Part shown: piece by piece, positions 1 through 7,571 of the stretch
Numbering within the stretch: the first letter of the stretch is position 1
Layout of the letters: every line of letters starts with the position of its first letter
Assembly: GCA_003022725.1 (NCBI GenBank)
Contig: PXSQ01000091.1
Span: 1 to 35,432, forward strand
Reading direction: 5' to 3'
Origin: Halobacteriales archaeon SW_7_65_23
GTDB lineage: Archaea; Halobacteriota; Halobacteria; Halobacteriales; Haloarculaceae
Length of the DNA: 35,432 bases
Notes under the pieces: model-generated
What the model was told of the DNA's origin: nothing
The model's input: only the letters and a program-made list of their open reading frames with translations
Databases searched by the model: none
Program-made: the position numbers and the translations under genes

Positions 1-1
1 C

Positions 2-64
2 AGCCTCCTGGTCATCCTCGCGACCCAGCGGATCGGTCGCGCACCGACGCTCGCCAGCTGGTGA
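2..64 (+). CDS. C-terminal end of an ABC transporter permease (partial)
   Basis: An open frame enters from the left edge and ends with TGA at 62-64. Its 20 residues are hydrophobic and then basic (SLLVILATQRIGRAP and so on), as expected for the last membrane helix and cytoplasmic tail of an ABC permease. Only four bases separate it from the ATPase gene that follows, so the two are very likely one operon. The identity rests mainly on that context. Confidence 0.5.
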   Translation, partial: SLLVILATQRIGRAPTLASW

Positions 65-68
65 TTCG

Positions 69-1148
69 ATGCTCTCGGTGACCGGCCTCACGAAACGCTA
101 CGGCGACGAAACGGCGCTGGCGGCGCTGTCGCTGTCGGTCGACGGCGGCGAGTTCGTCACGCTGCTTGGCCCCTCGGGCTGTGGAAAGACCACGACGCTG
201 CTCGCGATTGCCGGCCACGTCACCCCGACCGCCGGCACAGTCAGCATCGGCGGACGGGACGTTACCGACTCACCCCCGGAGGCGCGCTCGTGTGGCCTCG
301 TGTTCCAGCAGGACGCCCTCTTTCCCCACATGACTGCCCGCGAGAACGTCGCCTACGCCCTGGCACCGCACGATCCCGACGAGCAGCGACAGGAGCGACG
401 AGTCGACGACCTGCTCTCGCTGGTCGGGATGGCCGACCACGCCGGGAAGCATCCGGAGCAGTTGAGCGGTGGGCAGCGCCGCCGTGTCGAACTCGTCCGC
501 GCGCTCGCGACCGACCCGGACGTGCTCCTCCTCGACGAACCGCTGACCGGCCTGGACCGGGCGCTGCGCGAGGACCTCCGTGCCGAGATCGCCCGCGTCC
601 ACGAGGAGACGGGCGTCACGACGCTGTACGTCACCCACGACCAGACCGAGGCGCTCTCGCTGTCGGACCGGCTGACGATCCTCAGGGACGGACGGATCGT
701 CGGCTCGGGGAAACCCCAGACCCTGTACGAGCAACCCCTGTGCCGGTTCGTCGCTTCCTTCCTCGGGCCAGCATCGGAGCTTGCAGCGTCGCTCGTCGAA
801 TCGAACCCGCCCGTCGCCTCGTGGTGTGGTCACGAGTTCGTCCTCGATGCCCCCGCCCCTCCCGAGGAACCGATCACGCTGTTTCTACGACCGGAGGATG
901 CAACCAGCTCCCTCGAAGGAAAACCCGTTGATCGGGACGTAGCGGTCGACGTGACGGTTCAGTCTGTCTCCCACCGGGGTCCCCACAGCACCCTCATGGT
1001 CGAGGCTCCCGATGGGACGACGCTCTCGCTGAAGGCAGCAGGATTTCCGGACCTGGAACGCGGCGACAACCTCACCGTCGGCTTCGACGCCGGCGACCTG
1101 ACGGCCTTTGCCGGCGATGACCTCGTCAGTATCGGCCACGTACGCTGA
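69..1148 (+). CDS. ABC transporter ATP-binding protein (PotA/ThiQ/FbpC-like)
   Basis: This 359-residue ATPase would power an importer at the inner face of the membrane. Visible motifs are Walker A GPSGCGKTT (about residues 34-42), Q-loop FQQD near 80, signature LSGGQ (132-136), Walker B LLLDEP (153-158) and the switch histidine in VTHDQ near 190. The region after about residue 240 looks like the TOBE-type domain (residues such as LFLRPED) found in ATPases for spermidine, thiamine, iron or molybdate/tungstate uptake. The preceding permease gene ends four bases upstream. The substrate cannot be read from the sequence because the binding-protein and most permease genes lie outside the window. 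Confidence 0.9.
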   Translation: MLSVTGLTKRYGDETALAALSLSVDGGEFVTLLGPSGCGKTTTLLAIAGHVTPTAGTVSIGGRDVTDSPPEARSCGLVFQQDALFPHMTARENVAYALAPHDPDEQRQERRVDDLLSLVGMADHAGKHPEQLSGGQRRRVELVRALATDPDVLLLDEPLTGLDRALREDLRAEIARVHEETGVTTLYVTHDQTEALSLSDRLTILRDGRIVGSGKPQTLYEQPLCRFVASFLGPASELAASLVESNPPVASWCGHEFVLDAPAPPEEPITLFLRPEDATSSLEGKPVDRDVAVDVTVQSVSHRGPHSTLMVEAPDGTTLSLKAAGFPDLERGDNLTVGFDAGDLTAFAGDDLVSIGHVR

Positions 1149-1233
1149 AGGATCGGGTGCACTACCGGAGAATTCAGCCGAAATCAGGTCGGGCATGCCC
1201 ATGTTATATCCCAACCCAGCGGTGCGGTGCCGT

Positions 1234-1276
1234 GGGAATCCTCACGCTTTAGCGCGGGGAGGAGGTCAAGGACTCA
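1234..1276. mobile_element. Remnant right end of an IS200/IS605 (TnpB-type) element
   Basis: A short hairpin (AATCCTCACGC, TTTA loop, GCGCGGGGAGG) is followed by AGGTCAA. It has the layout of the hairpin plus GGAGGATGTCA tail that closes haloarchaeal IS200/IS605 and IS1341-type elements, and the same layout recurs at 25306-25337. No transposase or TnpB coding sequence is attached, so it is a solo end. The rest of the 1149-1334 gap holds only the likely gdhA promoter (TTATGCTTAA near 1300). Confidence 0.45.
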
Positions 1277-1334
1277 CATCTCACTGCAAAACTACCTCGT
1301 TATGCTTAACAGGACGGTGGGTGGAGGCTAGCCC

Positions 1335-2400
1335 ATGGCCGACGGCGCCAGCACGCTCGAGAACATGCGGACACAGATGGACCGAGCACAGGAGTACGCG
1401 CAGGTGACGGAGAATATTTTCCGTCGTATGAAACACCCCGAGCGGACGCTGAAGGTATCGCTGCCGGTGTTGCTGGACAACGGCGAGGAGCGCGTGTTCG
1501 AGGGGTTCCGGTGCCAGTTCGGCGGCACCCGCGGGCCGTACAAGGGCGGCGTCCGGTACCACCCCTCGGTTTCCATGGACGAGGTGGTCGCGCTGGCGGG
1601 GCTGATGACCTCCAAGACCGCGCTGGTGGACCTGCCCTACGGCACCGAGGGGATCCGGCGGATGATCGGCCCGAAAATGGACATCCCCGCGCCGGACATG
1701 AACACCGGCCCCCGCGAGATGGCCTGGATGATGGACACCTACTCGATGTACGAGGGCCACACCGTCCCCGAAGTCGTCACCGGCAAGCCGGTCGAAATCG
1801 GCGGAACCCCGGGCCGCGTCGAGGCGACCGGCCGCGGCGTCGCGATCGTCACTGAGCGGATCCTGGAGTATCTCGGCCGCGAGGTCGACGACGCCACGGT
1901 CGCGATCCAGGGGTTCGGCAACGTCGGCTCGTGGGCCGGCCGGCTACTGGTCGAGCGCGGCGCGAAGGTGGTCGCGGCCAGCGACGTGACCGGCGGCGTA
2001 TACGACCCCGACGGCCTGAACGTATTCGGGCTCGCCGAGGCGGTCGAGAACGGCGGGCAGATCGCCGACACCCGACGTCGTCGTCGAGGCCGCCAACGGG
2101 CCGACCACACCGGGAGCCGACGACGTGCTGGTCGAGCGCGACGTGCCGGTCCTCCCCGACATCCTCGCCAACGCCGGCGGGGTCATCGTCTCGTACCTGG
2201 AGTGGGTCCAGAACACCCAGGAGTACGCCTGGACGCTCGAAGAGGTCAACGCCGACCTCGAACGCCGCCTGACCAACTCCTTCGAGGAGCTGGTCGACAC
2301 CTACAGCGAGTACGAGACCCCCGACCTCCGGACCGCCGCCTACACCATCGCGCTGGACCGCAACGCGACTGCTCACGCCCACCGCGGCCTGTTCCCCTGA
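1335..2400 (+). pseudogene. gdhA: Broken NAD(P)-dependent glutamate dehydrogenase gene
   Basis: The translation is unmistakably Glu/Leu/Phe/Val dehydrogenase: N-terminal substrate domain (RCQFGGTRGPYKGGVRYHP, MTSKTALVDLPYG), Rossmann domain (VAIQGFGNVGS) and, in another frame, the C-terminal part (VVEAANGPTT, PDILANAGGV, YLEWVQN) ending in HRGLFP and a stop. Two segments are missing compared with intact enzymes of about 420-430 residues. After DLPYG, roughly 27 residues are lost in frame, including the GGAKGG segment that carries the catalytic lysine. After NGGQIADT (about position 2070), some 50-60 residues are lost and the frame shifts. Frame 1 then runs on to 2822 as nonsense. The start ATG at 1335 follows a TATA-like box near 1300. 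The product cannot be active. Confidence 0.88.
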
Positions 2401-2448
2401 CCGCTCGGGGACCAAAACCTACATTATCATTCACACGTGCTTGTCCGT

Positions 2449-2670
2449 GTGTCCTCGAAGAACATCACGATCACAGAAGATGCCTACGAACGATTGAAGG
2501 CGCTCAAACGGGAGGACGAGAGCTTCAGCGAGCTCGTCATCAGACTGACCGAGAGCGCGGACCGGATGGAGTTCGCCGGGTCGTGCCCAGGGCTCAGCGA
2601 GCACGTCGGGACGGCCCGGGAAGATCTGGAAGCGAGCCTCGAAGAACAGCAGGATGTATTGTCTGGATGA
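2449..2670 (+). CDS. VapB-type antitoxin (first locus)
   Basis: The product is about 73 residues, beginning SSKNITITEDAYERLKALKRE and continuing ESFSELVIRLT. This is the DNA-binding and dimerisation pattern of the haloarchaeal DUF217/VapB antitoxins. The C-terminal half is acidic and would wrap the toxin. GTG at 2449 is chosen because family members begin just before this SSKN/ITI segment and because an ATTATC box near 2423 would place transcription at this codon; GTG at 2437 is the alternative. The toxin gene overlaps the last 17 bases. The antitoxin looks intact whereas the toxin does not. Confidence 0.75.
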   Translation: MSSKNITITEDAYERLKALKREDESFSELVIRLTESADRMEFAGSCPGLSEHVGTAREDLEASLEEQQDVLSG

Positions 2671-2800
2671 CTCTTTCGTCGTCGACTTCCTCGACGCTGA
2701 ATCGGAGCACCATGAGGCGGCGGTCGCGTGGATGGACGAGCACGCCGACGACGGCGAGAGTGTTTCGGCGCTCGAAGCCGAGTACTACGACGAGCCCTGA
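2654..2800 (+). pseudogene. VapC PIN-domain toxin with central region deleted
   Basis: The reading frame starts inside the vapB end, as in functional vapBC pairs, with the PIN-like N-terminus MYCLDDSFVVDFLD, which keeps the first metal-binding aspartate. It reaches a stop after only 48 residues, whereas PIN toxins have about 130. The last residues (SVSALEAEYYDEP) look like a normal toxin tail, so the likeliest history is an in-frame loss of about 80 central residues that carried the other acidic active-site residues. The family call is firm at the N-terminus; the exact junction is inferred. Confidence 0.6.
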
Positions 2801-2858
2801 TCCCCGTCATGCGGCTGTCTGACGCATCGTTTAGTGGATGGAGCGGGAACGCCCGTGT

Positions 2859-3425
2859 ATGACCAGTCTGGATCAGGCATACGACCGGCGGTGGCAGGGG
2901 ATCCGCAGCCCGCGCCGGGTGGCCGCCGGACTCGCGCTCGTCGGCGTCGGCGTCGTGGGGCTGGTGGCGGCCCTCCTACTCCTCGCGACCGGCAGCACCA
3001 GCACGACTGCGAAGGCGTACGCTGGCGTCGCAGCGGGCCTGGGAGTGCCCACGATGCTGCTCGGCGTCGTCGTCGTGCTGCCGGCGAGCGTTCGCCAGCG
3101 CCTCGGCGTGGTGATCGGCGCGCTGCTCGCGGCGGGCGGTGTCGTCCTGTTCTGGGAGGTCTACCCCGAGCAGTGGACCCGGACGGCGAACTCACTGGCG
3201 TTCGAGACGCTGCTCGTCTACGGCCTCGGCTGTGCGATCGCCCTCTGGTTCGTGTTCAGCACCATCGCTTCCTTCCGCCTCCGGAACAACCCCCAGGGGA
3301 TGGTCCGGCTGGAGGTCGTCAAAGAAGGCTCGACCGAAACGATCGAGGTCAGCGAGCGCCGCTACCAGCAGATGATCAGCGACGGCGGCGACGCCGAGGA
3401 CGTGATCGAAGAGATCGAAGACTGA
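2859..3425 (+). CDS. Halobacterial multi-pass membrane protein of unknown function
   Basis: The 188-residue protein begins MTSLDQAYDRRWQG, followed by about four hydrophobic segments (near residues 24-45, 57-75, 84-100 and 118-138). A hydrophilic acidic tail of about 45 residues (VRLEVVKEGSTETIEVSERR) is probably cytoplasmic. The second ATG of the frame is chosen because a TTTAGTGG box lies about 28 bases before it; the first ATG at 2838 adds seven residues overlapping that box. Widely distributed haloarchaeal proteins have this shape, but no function is recognised. It converges on metG with 21 bases between the stop codons. Confidence 0.7.
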   Translation: MTSLDQAYDRRWQGIRSPRRVAAGLALVGVGVVGLVAALLLLATGSTSTTAKAYAGVAAGLGVPTMLLGVVVVLPASVRQRLGVVIGALLAAGGVVLFWEVYPEQWTRTANSLAFETLLVYGLGCAIALWFVFSTIASFRLRNNPQGMVRLEVVKEGSTETIEVSERRYQQMISDGGDAEDVIEEIED

Positions 3426-3446
3426 CCCCGGCCCGCTTCTTTTCGC

Positions 3447-5621
3447 TTACCGTACGCGCGTTCCGGGAACGGCGTCCTCGTGGGTCGTGAGCAGGTCCGC
3501 CTGCTCGCCGGCCGCCAGCACCATGCCGTTCGATTCCTCGCCGAACAGCTCCGCTTTCTCCAGGTTCGCGACGACGATCACCTTCGTGTCCGGCAGGGCG
3601 TCGACGTCGTGGAGCTGTTGCAGCCCGGCGACGATCTGGCGTGTCTCGACACCGATGTCGACCTCCAGGCGCACCAGTTCGTCGGCGCCCTCGATGGGTT
3701 CCGCCGAGAGGATCCGCCCGACGCGCAGGTCCAGCTCCTGGAACTCCTCGAAGCTGATGCGGTCCTCGACGATCGGCTCCATATCGGGCACAGCGCCATC
3801 GTCCGCGGTGTCGGTTCCTTCGTCGGCATCCGCCGCAGCGGTGCCCTCGTTCGCATCCTCCTCGTCGTCGCTCGCGGTCGATTCGATCCGGTCTGCGAGC
3901 TTGGCGTCGAGTTCGTTAACGCGGTCGTCCTCGATTTTGGCGAACAGTTCGGTCGGCTCGTCGAACGATTCGGGCGGTGCGTCCAGCGCAGCCGACAGCG
4001 CCGCGTCGTGGACGGAGCCGTCCTCGGCGAGCTGCTCCCAGATTGCCTCGGCTTTGCCGGGCAAGACAGGTTCGGCGAGCACCGCGATGGCCTTCGCGAG
4101 CTGGACGCAGTCCCGGATCACCTGTGCAGCGGCGTCGGGGTCGTCGTTGACGAGGTTCCAGGGCTCGTTGCGCTGGATGTACTCGTTGCCAAAGCGGGCG
4201 AGATCGACCGGCGCCGTACCGATGCCGCGGACGTCGTACTCGTTGACCGCCTCGTTGAACTCCTCGAGCGCCTCCTCGATGCGGTCCTCGACTTCTTCGG
4301 AGACGCCGACGTCGGGCCGACCCCCGTAGTTGCGGTGGGCAAAGAGCAGGCCGCGGTAGAGGAAGTTCCCGAGCGTGTCGACGAGTTCGCCGTTGACGCG
4401 GTCGGCGAACTTCTCCCAGGAGAAGTCGATGTCCTGCTGGAGGCCGCCGTTGGTCGTCAGGTAGTACCGCAGCAGGTCCGGGTGCAGGCCCTCGTCGAGG
4501 TACTCCCTGGCCCAGATGGCGCGGTTGCGGCTGGTCGAGAGCCCCTTGCCGTTGATCGTGATGAAGCCCGTCGCACAGACCGCCCGCGGCGCGTTGTACC
4601 CGGCGACCTGCAGCATGGTCGGCCAGAAGATCGTGTGGTGCTGGATGATGTCCCGGCCGATGACGTGGATGATCTCACCACCGGCCTCGCGTCGCTCGTC
4701 CGGCGAGCCTCCGCTCGCGTCGCTCGCGGAGACCCCGCCTTGGCCGTCTTTCCAGACCGCCTCCCAGTCGTAGGTGTTGGCGCCGACGCGCTCTGAGTAC
4801 TGTTTTGTCGAGGCGACGTACTCGATGGGGGCGTCGACCCAGACGTACAGCACGAGGTTGTCGGCCTCCGCCTCGTCGCCGGGGTAGTCGATCCCCCAGT
4901 CGAGGTCGCGGGTGATACACCAGTCCTGGAGGCCCTCTTCGATCCACTGCCGGGGCTGATTCTGGGCGTTGTCGGTGCCCTCCAGGTCGTCGAGGAACTC
5001 CGTGAGGTAGTCCGCGAGCGCGGAGACCTCGAAGAACTTGTGCTCGCGCTTTCGGTACTCGGCGGGGTTGCCGGTCAGCGTCGACACCGGATCCTCGATC
5101 TCGCCGGGTTCGAGGTGGCGGCCACAGCCCTCGTCGCACTCGTCGCCGCGGGCCTGCTCGCCGCAGTACGGGCAGGTGCCCTCGACGTAGCGGTCCGGTA
5201 GCGCCTGGTCCTCCTCGGGGTCCCAGGCGACCTCGATCGTCTTCTCGTAGATGTACCCCTCGTCCTCCAGCGTGCAGACGATTTCGCGGGTGAGTTCGGT
5301 GTTGGTCTCGTCGTGGGTGTGGCCGTAGTTGTCGAACTCGACGTCGAACTTCGGGAACGTCTCCTCGTACTGTTCGTGCCACTCCAGCGCGAACTCCTCG
5401 GGGTCGACGCCCTGCTGCCAGGAGTTGACGGCGACAGGGGTGCCGTGCATGTCCGAGCCACAGACGTAGGCAGACTGCTGGCCGATGGCGTTCAGCGCGC
5501 GGTTCAACGCGTCGGCGGCGGTGTAGCTCCGCAGGTGGCCGATGTGCAGGTCGCCGTTGGCGTAGGGCAGGCCTGCGGTCACCACCGCCGGGTTCTCCGT
5601 TGGATACTCGTCGTTACTCAT
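3447..5621 (-). CDS. metG: Methionyl-tRNA synthetase
   Basis: This class I aminoacyl-tRNA synthetase charges tRNA-Met in the cytoplasm. The 724 residues contain the HIGH motif (26-29, in ANGDLHIGHLRS), a cysteine-rich zinc region (CPYCGEQ, DECDEGCG), the KMSKS-type loop GLSTSRNR and an anticodon-binding helical domain. An acidic linker precedes a C-terminal EMAPII/Trbp111 tRNA-binding domain (LDLRVGRILSAEPIEGADEL). Compared with relatives as I know them, about 20 extra residues (SASDASGGSPDERREAGG, about 4680-4745) sit inside the catalytic domain just before the conserved GEIIHVIGRDIIQHH segment. The start is well placed behind a TATA box (TTTTACAC, 5644-5651). Confidence 0.96.
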   Translation of the reverse strand: MSNDEYPTENPAVVTAGLPYANGDLHIGHLRSYTAADALNRALNAIGQQSAYVCGSDMHGTPVAVNSWQQGVDPEEFALEWHEQYEETFPKFDVEFDNYGHTHDETNTELTREIVCTLEDEGYIYEKTIEVAWDPEEDQALPDRYVEGTCPYCGEQARGDECDEGCGRHLEPGEIEDPVSTLTGNPAEYRKREHKFFEVSALADYLTEFLDDLEGTDNAQNQPRQWIEEGLQDWCITRDLDWGIDYPGDEAEADNLVLYVWVDAPIEYVASTKQYSERVGANTYDWEAVWKDGQGGVSASDASGGSPDERREAGGEIIHVIGRDIIQHHTIFWPTMLQVAGYNAPRAVCATGFITINGKGLSTSRNRAIWAREYLDEGLHPDLLRYYLTTNGGLQQDIDFSWEKFADRVNGELVDTLGNFLYRGLLFAHRNYGGRPDVGVSEEVEDRIEEALEEFNEAVNEYDVRGIGTAPVDLARFGNEYIQRNEPWNLVNDDPDAAAQVIRDCVQLAKAIAVLAEPVLPGKAEAIWEQLAEDGSVHDAALSAALDAPPESFDEPTELFAKIEDDRVNELDAKLADRIESTASDDEEDANEGTAAADADEGTDTADDGAVPDMEPIVEDRISFEEFQELDLRVGRILSAEPIEGADELVRLEVDIGVETRQIVAGLQQLHDVDALPDTKVIVVANLEKAELFGEESNGMVLAAGEQADLLTTHEDAVPGTRVR

Positions 5622-5643
5622 GGGCGTGTGTGCGTGTCTGCGG

Positions 5644-5651
5644 GTGTAAAA
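5644..5651 (-). promoter_or_regulatory. TATA box of metG
   Basis: On the minus strand TTTTACAC is centred about 27 bases before the metG ATG at 5621, the spacing of a leaderless haloarchaeal promoter. No ribosome binding site is visible. Confidence 0.55.
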
Positions 5652-6002
5652 CCCGCCGGTTTCGTTCGGTTCGGTCGCGATCCCCTACTTTATCGCTGTG
5701 CGGCGAACGGAACACTCGGTTTCCCCGGTCCCCGTTGCCGGTATGATCCGGCCAGGGGGACCGTTCCACCGGGCAAAAGAGCGCGAGGACGACCCTCGCG
5801 GCGCTATCGCTGCATGCGCATCGGACGGCCCACGGCGATAGCCGACTGTCGCATATCTCCCTGTCGACGCCCCGACGACAAAAAGCTGTTCGTCGACGCT
5901 CTTTCCACGTTATTTCTGCCGACGAACCATCCGCCCGGGTTCTGCTGACCGACCAATGATCAAGTTTCTGCCGGCAACACAGACATCGCTCCTGGCGGAC
6001 TG
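5652..6002. other. Non-coding stretch without recognised gene
   Basis: No frame here resembles a haloarchaeal protein. A TATA-like TACTTTATC lies near 5687 on the plus strand but leads to no convincing start. A small hairpin (CGCGAGG at 5782-5788 with CCTCGCG at 5794-5800) is the only structure seen. The stretch may be eroded DNA between metG and the palindromic element at 6003. Confidence 0.4.
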
Positions 6003-6084
6003 ATAGTGATTATTGTGACTGTTTACCGGGTCGACCGCACGTCGTCGTGTGGTCGATCCCGGAACGACTCACAATAATCACTAT
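6003..6084. mobile_element. Palindromic MITE-like element, family I, copy A (82 bp)
   Basis: Perfect 16-base terminal inverted repeats, ATAGTGATTATTGTGA at 6003-6018 and its complement at 6069-6084, enclose a second inverted repeat (GGGTCGACCGCACG against CGTGTGGTCGATCCC). The whole element can fold into one hairpin. It encodes no protein. Related copies with the same ends lie at 17581-17691 and 26317-26427, with degenerate forms near 11738-11890. Confidence 0.75.
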
Positions 6085-6459
6085 GAAAGGGCGAGGTGCG
6101 CTCGGCGAACCCGGACGACGCAAGCACCGCAGAGAGCGTAGCGTCGATTCACCGGCGAGCAGCCGGTAGCTCGCGAGCGTGCCGGCCATCGAGGGGGCCT
6201 CTTCGTCGTCCCTGTGCTGGACGCCGTAGTCCATCCACCGCCTGCCGGTGTAGCTGTACATCTCGAAGGCGTCCTCGGTCTCGAGCACAACGTCGATCAC
6301 GGCGTCCTCGGGCGCGTCCGCGGGGACCGTCACCGACCGGACGCCCTCGTCGTGGTCCATCACCCAGACGCCGACGACGTCGCCGCCGAGGTGGTCTTCG
6401 GCCTCCGCCTCCGAGAGCGGCCGCCCGGGCCAGTCCTCGGCCGGTTCTGGCTGGTCCAT
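6010..6459 (-). CDS. Hypothetical protein with C-terminus replaced by element sequence
   Basis: The frame starts MDQPEPAEDWPGRPLSEAEAEDHLGGDVVGVWVMDHDEG and stays acidic and haloarchaeal in character to about residue 100 (GVQHRDDEEAPSMAG). After that the residues turn basic and irregular, and the last 25 or so (FIVIIVSRSGIDHTTT onward) are translated straight through the palindromic element at 6003-6084, stopping at a TAA inside it. The native end therefore seems lost and the tail is accidental. The family is not recognised. ATG 6459 is chosen because the upstream part of the frame has non-protein-like composition. Confidence 0.55.
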   Translation of the reverse strand: MDQPEPAEDWPGRPLSEAEAEDHLGGDVVGVWVMDHDEGVRSVTVPADAPEDAVIDVVLETEDAFEMYSYTGRRWMDYGVQHRDDEEAPSMAGTLASYRLLAGESTLRSLRCLRRPGSPSAPRPFIVIIVSRSGIDHTTTCGRPGKQSQ

Positions 6460-6803
6460 GTCCGGTTCTTCCACTGTACTGTTGTGTGTCTTTCGCCGGC
6501 TCTGGTCGTTGAGCCGGCAGACACCCGGCGGTCTATCCGTCGCCGGACATCCGGCGGTCGCCGTAGCGGGAGGGCGCATCGAGGTGTACGGGCTACATGA
6601 CGGCGAGAAGACGCTCGTCGCCTCGCGATAGCGCTAGCAGACGGACACCTGCCGTTTTTTCACCTCATAGTAGAATGGCAAAACACGCAAACCGGGTATT
6701 TACGCGTTTCAGCACGATTCCGGGGTGGAAATCTCCACGTACTCACGTCCGATAGTATGACTCCGGATCCCGAATCGCAGCGACGCGGGCGGTCGGCCGG
6801 GCG
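6460..6803. other. Intergenic stretch with possible gene-end remnant
   Basis: Plus-strand codons before TAG at about 6629-6631 read AVAVAGGRIEVYGLHDGEKT, which resembles the end of a beta-rich protein, but no start or upstream domain is left, so this is only a possible relic. A short hairpin GTGGA-AATC-TCCAC lies at 6725-6738 beyond the tatA stop and could help end that transcript. Nothing else was recognised. Confidence 0.25.
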
Positions 6804-7160
6804 CTACAGCGGGCCGTCTTCGTCGTCGTCCAGCTGAACGCCTCGATCGGGACCGTCGTCGCTGGACCCGCCGAGGTCGGTTTCGACGTCTTCGATGTCC
6901 TCCTCGACCTCTTTGACCTCCTCTTCGACCGCCCGGGCTTCCTCTTTGATCGGTTCGATGCCCTCCTCGAACTCGCCTTTGACCTCCTCGATCTCCTTCT
7001 CGGCTTCCTGCCTGGTCTTTTTGACCTTGCCGGCCGCCGACCCAGCTTCCCTCGCGATGTCGGTCGCCCGGGAGCCAAAGATGATGACGAGGACGACTGC
7101 TCCGACGAGCATCAGCTCGACGGGCCCGATGAACAACGGGACTGGCGGAGCGGGGCTCAT
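6804..7160 (-). CDS. Twin-arginine translocase TatA-like subunit
   Basis: TatA proteins form the protein-conducting part of the Tat system, the main export route in haloarchaea for folded proteins. The 118 residues show the family plan: short extracellular N-terminus, one transmembrane helix (GPVELMLVGAVVLVIIFG, about residues 12-29) ending in the characteristic FG hinge, an amphipathic helix (ATDIAREAGSAAGKVKKT), then a long highly charged coiled-coil-like stretch rich in Glu and Lys and an acidic tail. A second, more typical TatA is at 13346-13687. This copy is more divergent, with a longer charged helix, so a specialised role is possible. Confidence 0.75.
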   Translation of the reverse strand: MSPAPPVPLFIGPVELMLVGAVVLVIIFGSRATDIAREAGSAAGKVKKTRQEAEKEIEEVKGEFEEGIEPIKEEARAVEEEVKEVEEDIEDVETDLGGSSDDGPDRGVQLDDDEDGPL

Positions 7161-7246
7161 ATCCTCTTGTTTCGAGTTGGGGATTGTAGGGCTTTCGCTG
7201 TGTGCGTTCGGTCACACCATGACGCGGGCAGTGGGACGGAACGACG

Positions 7247-7483
7247 CTACGCGTCGCGGCGTGTGTCGGGGACGGTGAACGTGACCGTCGTGCCGTCGCC
7301 GGTATCGAACGACAGGTACTTGCGGGCTGTCTTCGGATCGCAATCGACCGTGTCGGCGACCGCACTTGCGGACGTCGGCTCGCGCAATCCCAGTACTGTC
7401 CGGTAAATCCGCCGTTCGACATCCCCGTCCTCGAACACTGCATCGAATTCCGGTGGACCACTCGACGGATCTGGGTCCTCCAT
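7247..7483 (-). pseudogene. Truncated winged-helix regulator-like gene
   Basis: After an acidic lead (MEDPDPSSGPPEFDAVFED) comes ERRIYRTVLGLREPTSASAVADTVDCDPKTARKYL. This matches the first helices and the recognition helix of haloarchaeal winged-HTH regulators (TARKYL/TARDHL pattern). The frame then changes to an unrelated Thr/Val-rich tail and stops at 78 residues, before the wing would be complete. A deletion or a rearranged end is likely. A TATA-like box (GTTATTTTGC, near 7508) precedes ATG 7483 at leaderless spacing. It may still be expressed as a short protein. Confidence 0.45.
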
Positions 7484-7509
7484 ACCTGCTATTGGGGGAG
7501 CTGCAAAAT

Positions 7510-7540
7510 AACGGGACGAAATTACGAACGACCGTATGAC
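7510..7540. repeat. Solo end related to family I palindromic elements
   Basis: ACGAACGACCGTATGA at 7524-7539 is identical to 11827-11842, where it forms one arm of a degenerate family I element. The bases before it (GGGACGAAAT here, CCCGAAAATAGTC there) are also similar. No partner arm is visible nearby, so this is at most half an element. Confidence 0.35.
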
Positions 7541-7571
7541 GATACTGGCCAACCGGGACGACCAGCGGCAC

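Noticed and set aside
2400-2822. Continuation of the gdhA first reading frame to 2822 as a 495-residue protein
   Set aside because: After the second deletion the residues are Arg-rich nonsense that overlaps the vapB and vapC genes; the true C-terminal domain is in another frame ending at 2400.
3480-5948. Long plus-strand open frames opposite metG
   Set aside because: They mirror the metG codons, have no family character and arise from the high-GC codon pattern.
5940-6100. Copy A of the palindromic element as a simple transcription terminator
   Set aside because: The same ends occur in other loci, one of them inside a gene, which fits a mobile repeat better than a dedicated terminator, although termination as a side effect is possible.
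6560-6631. Plus-strand segment AVAVAGGRIEVYGLHDGEKT as a gene
   Set aside because: Only a few tens of residues look protein-like and there is no start or partner domain; kept only as a possible relic.
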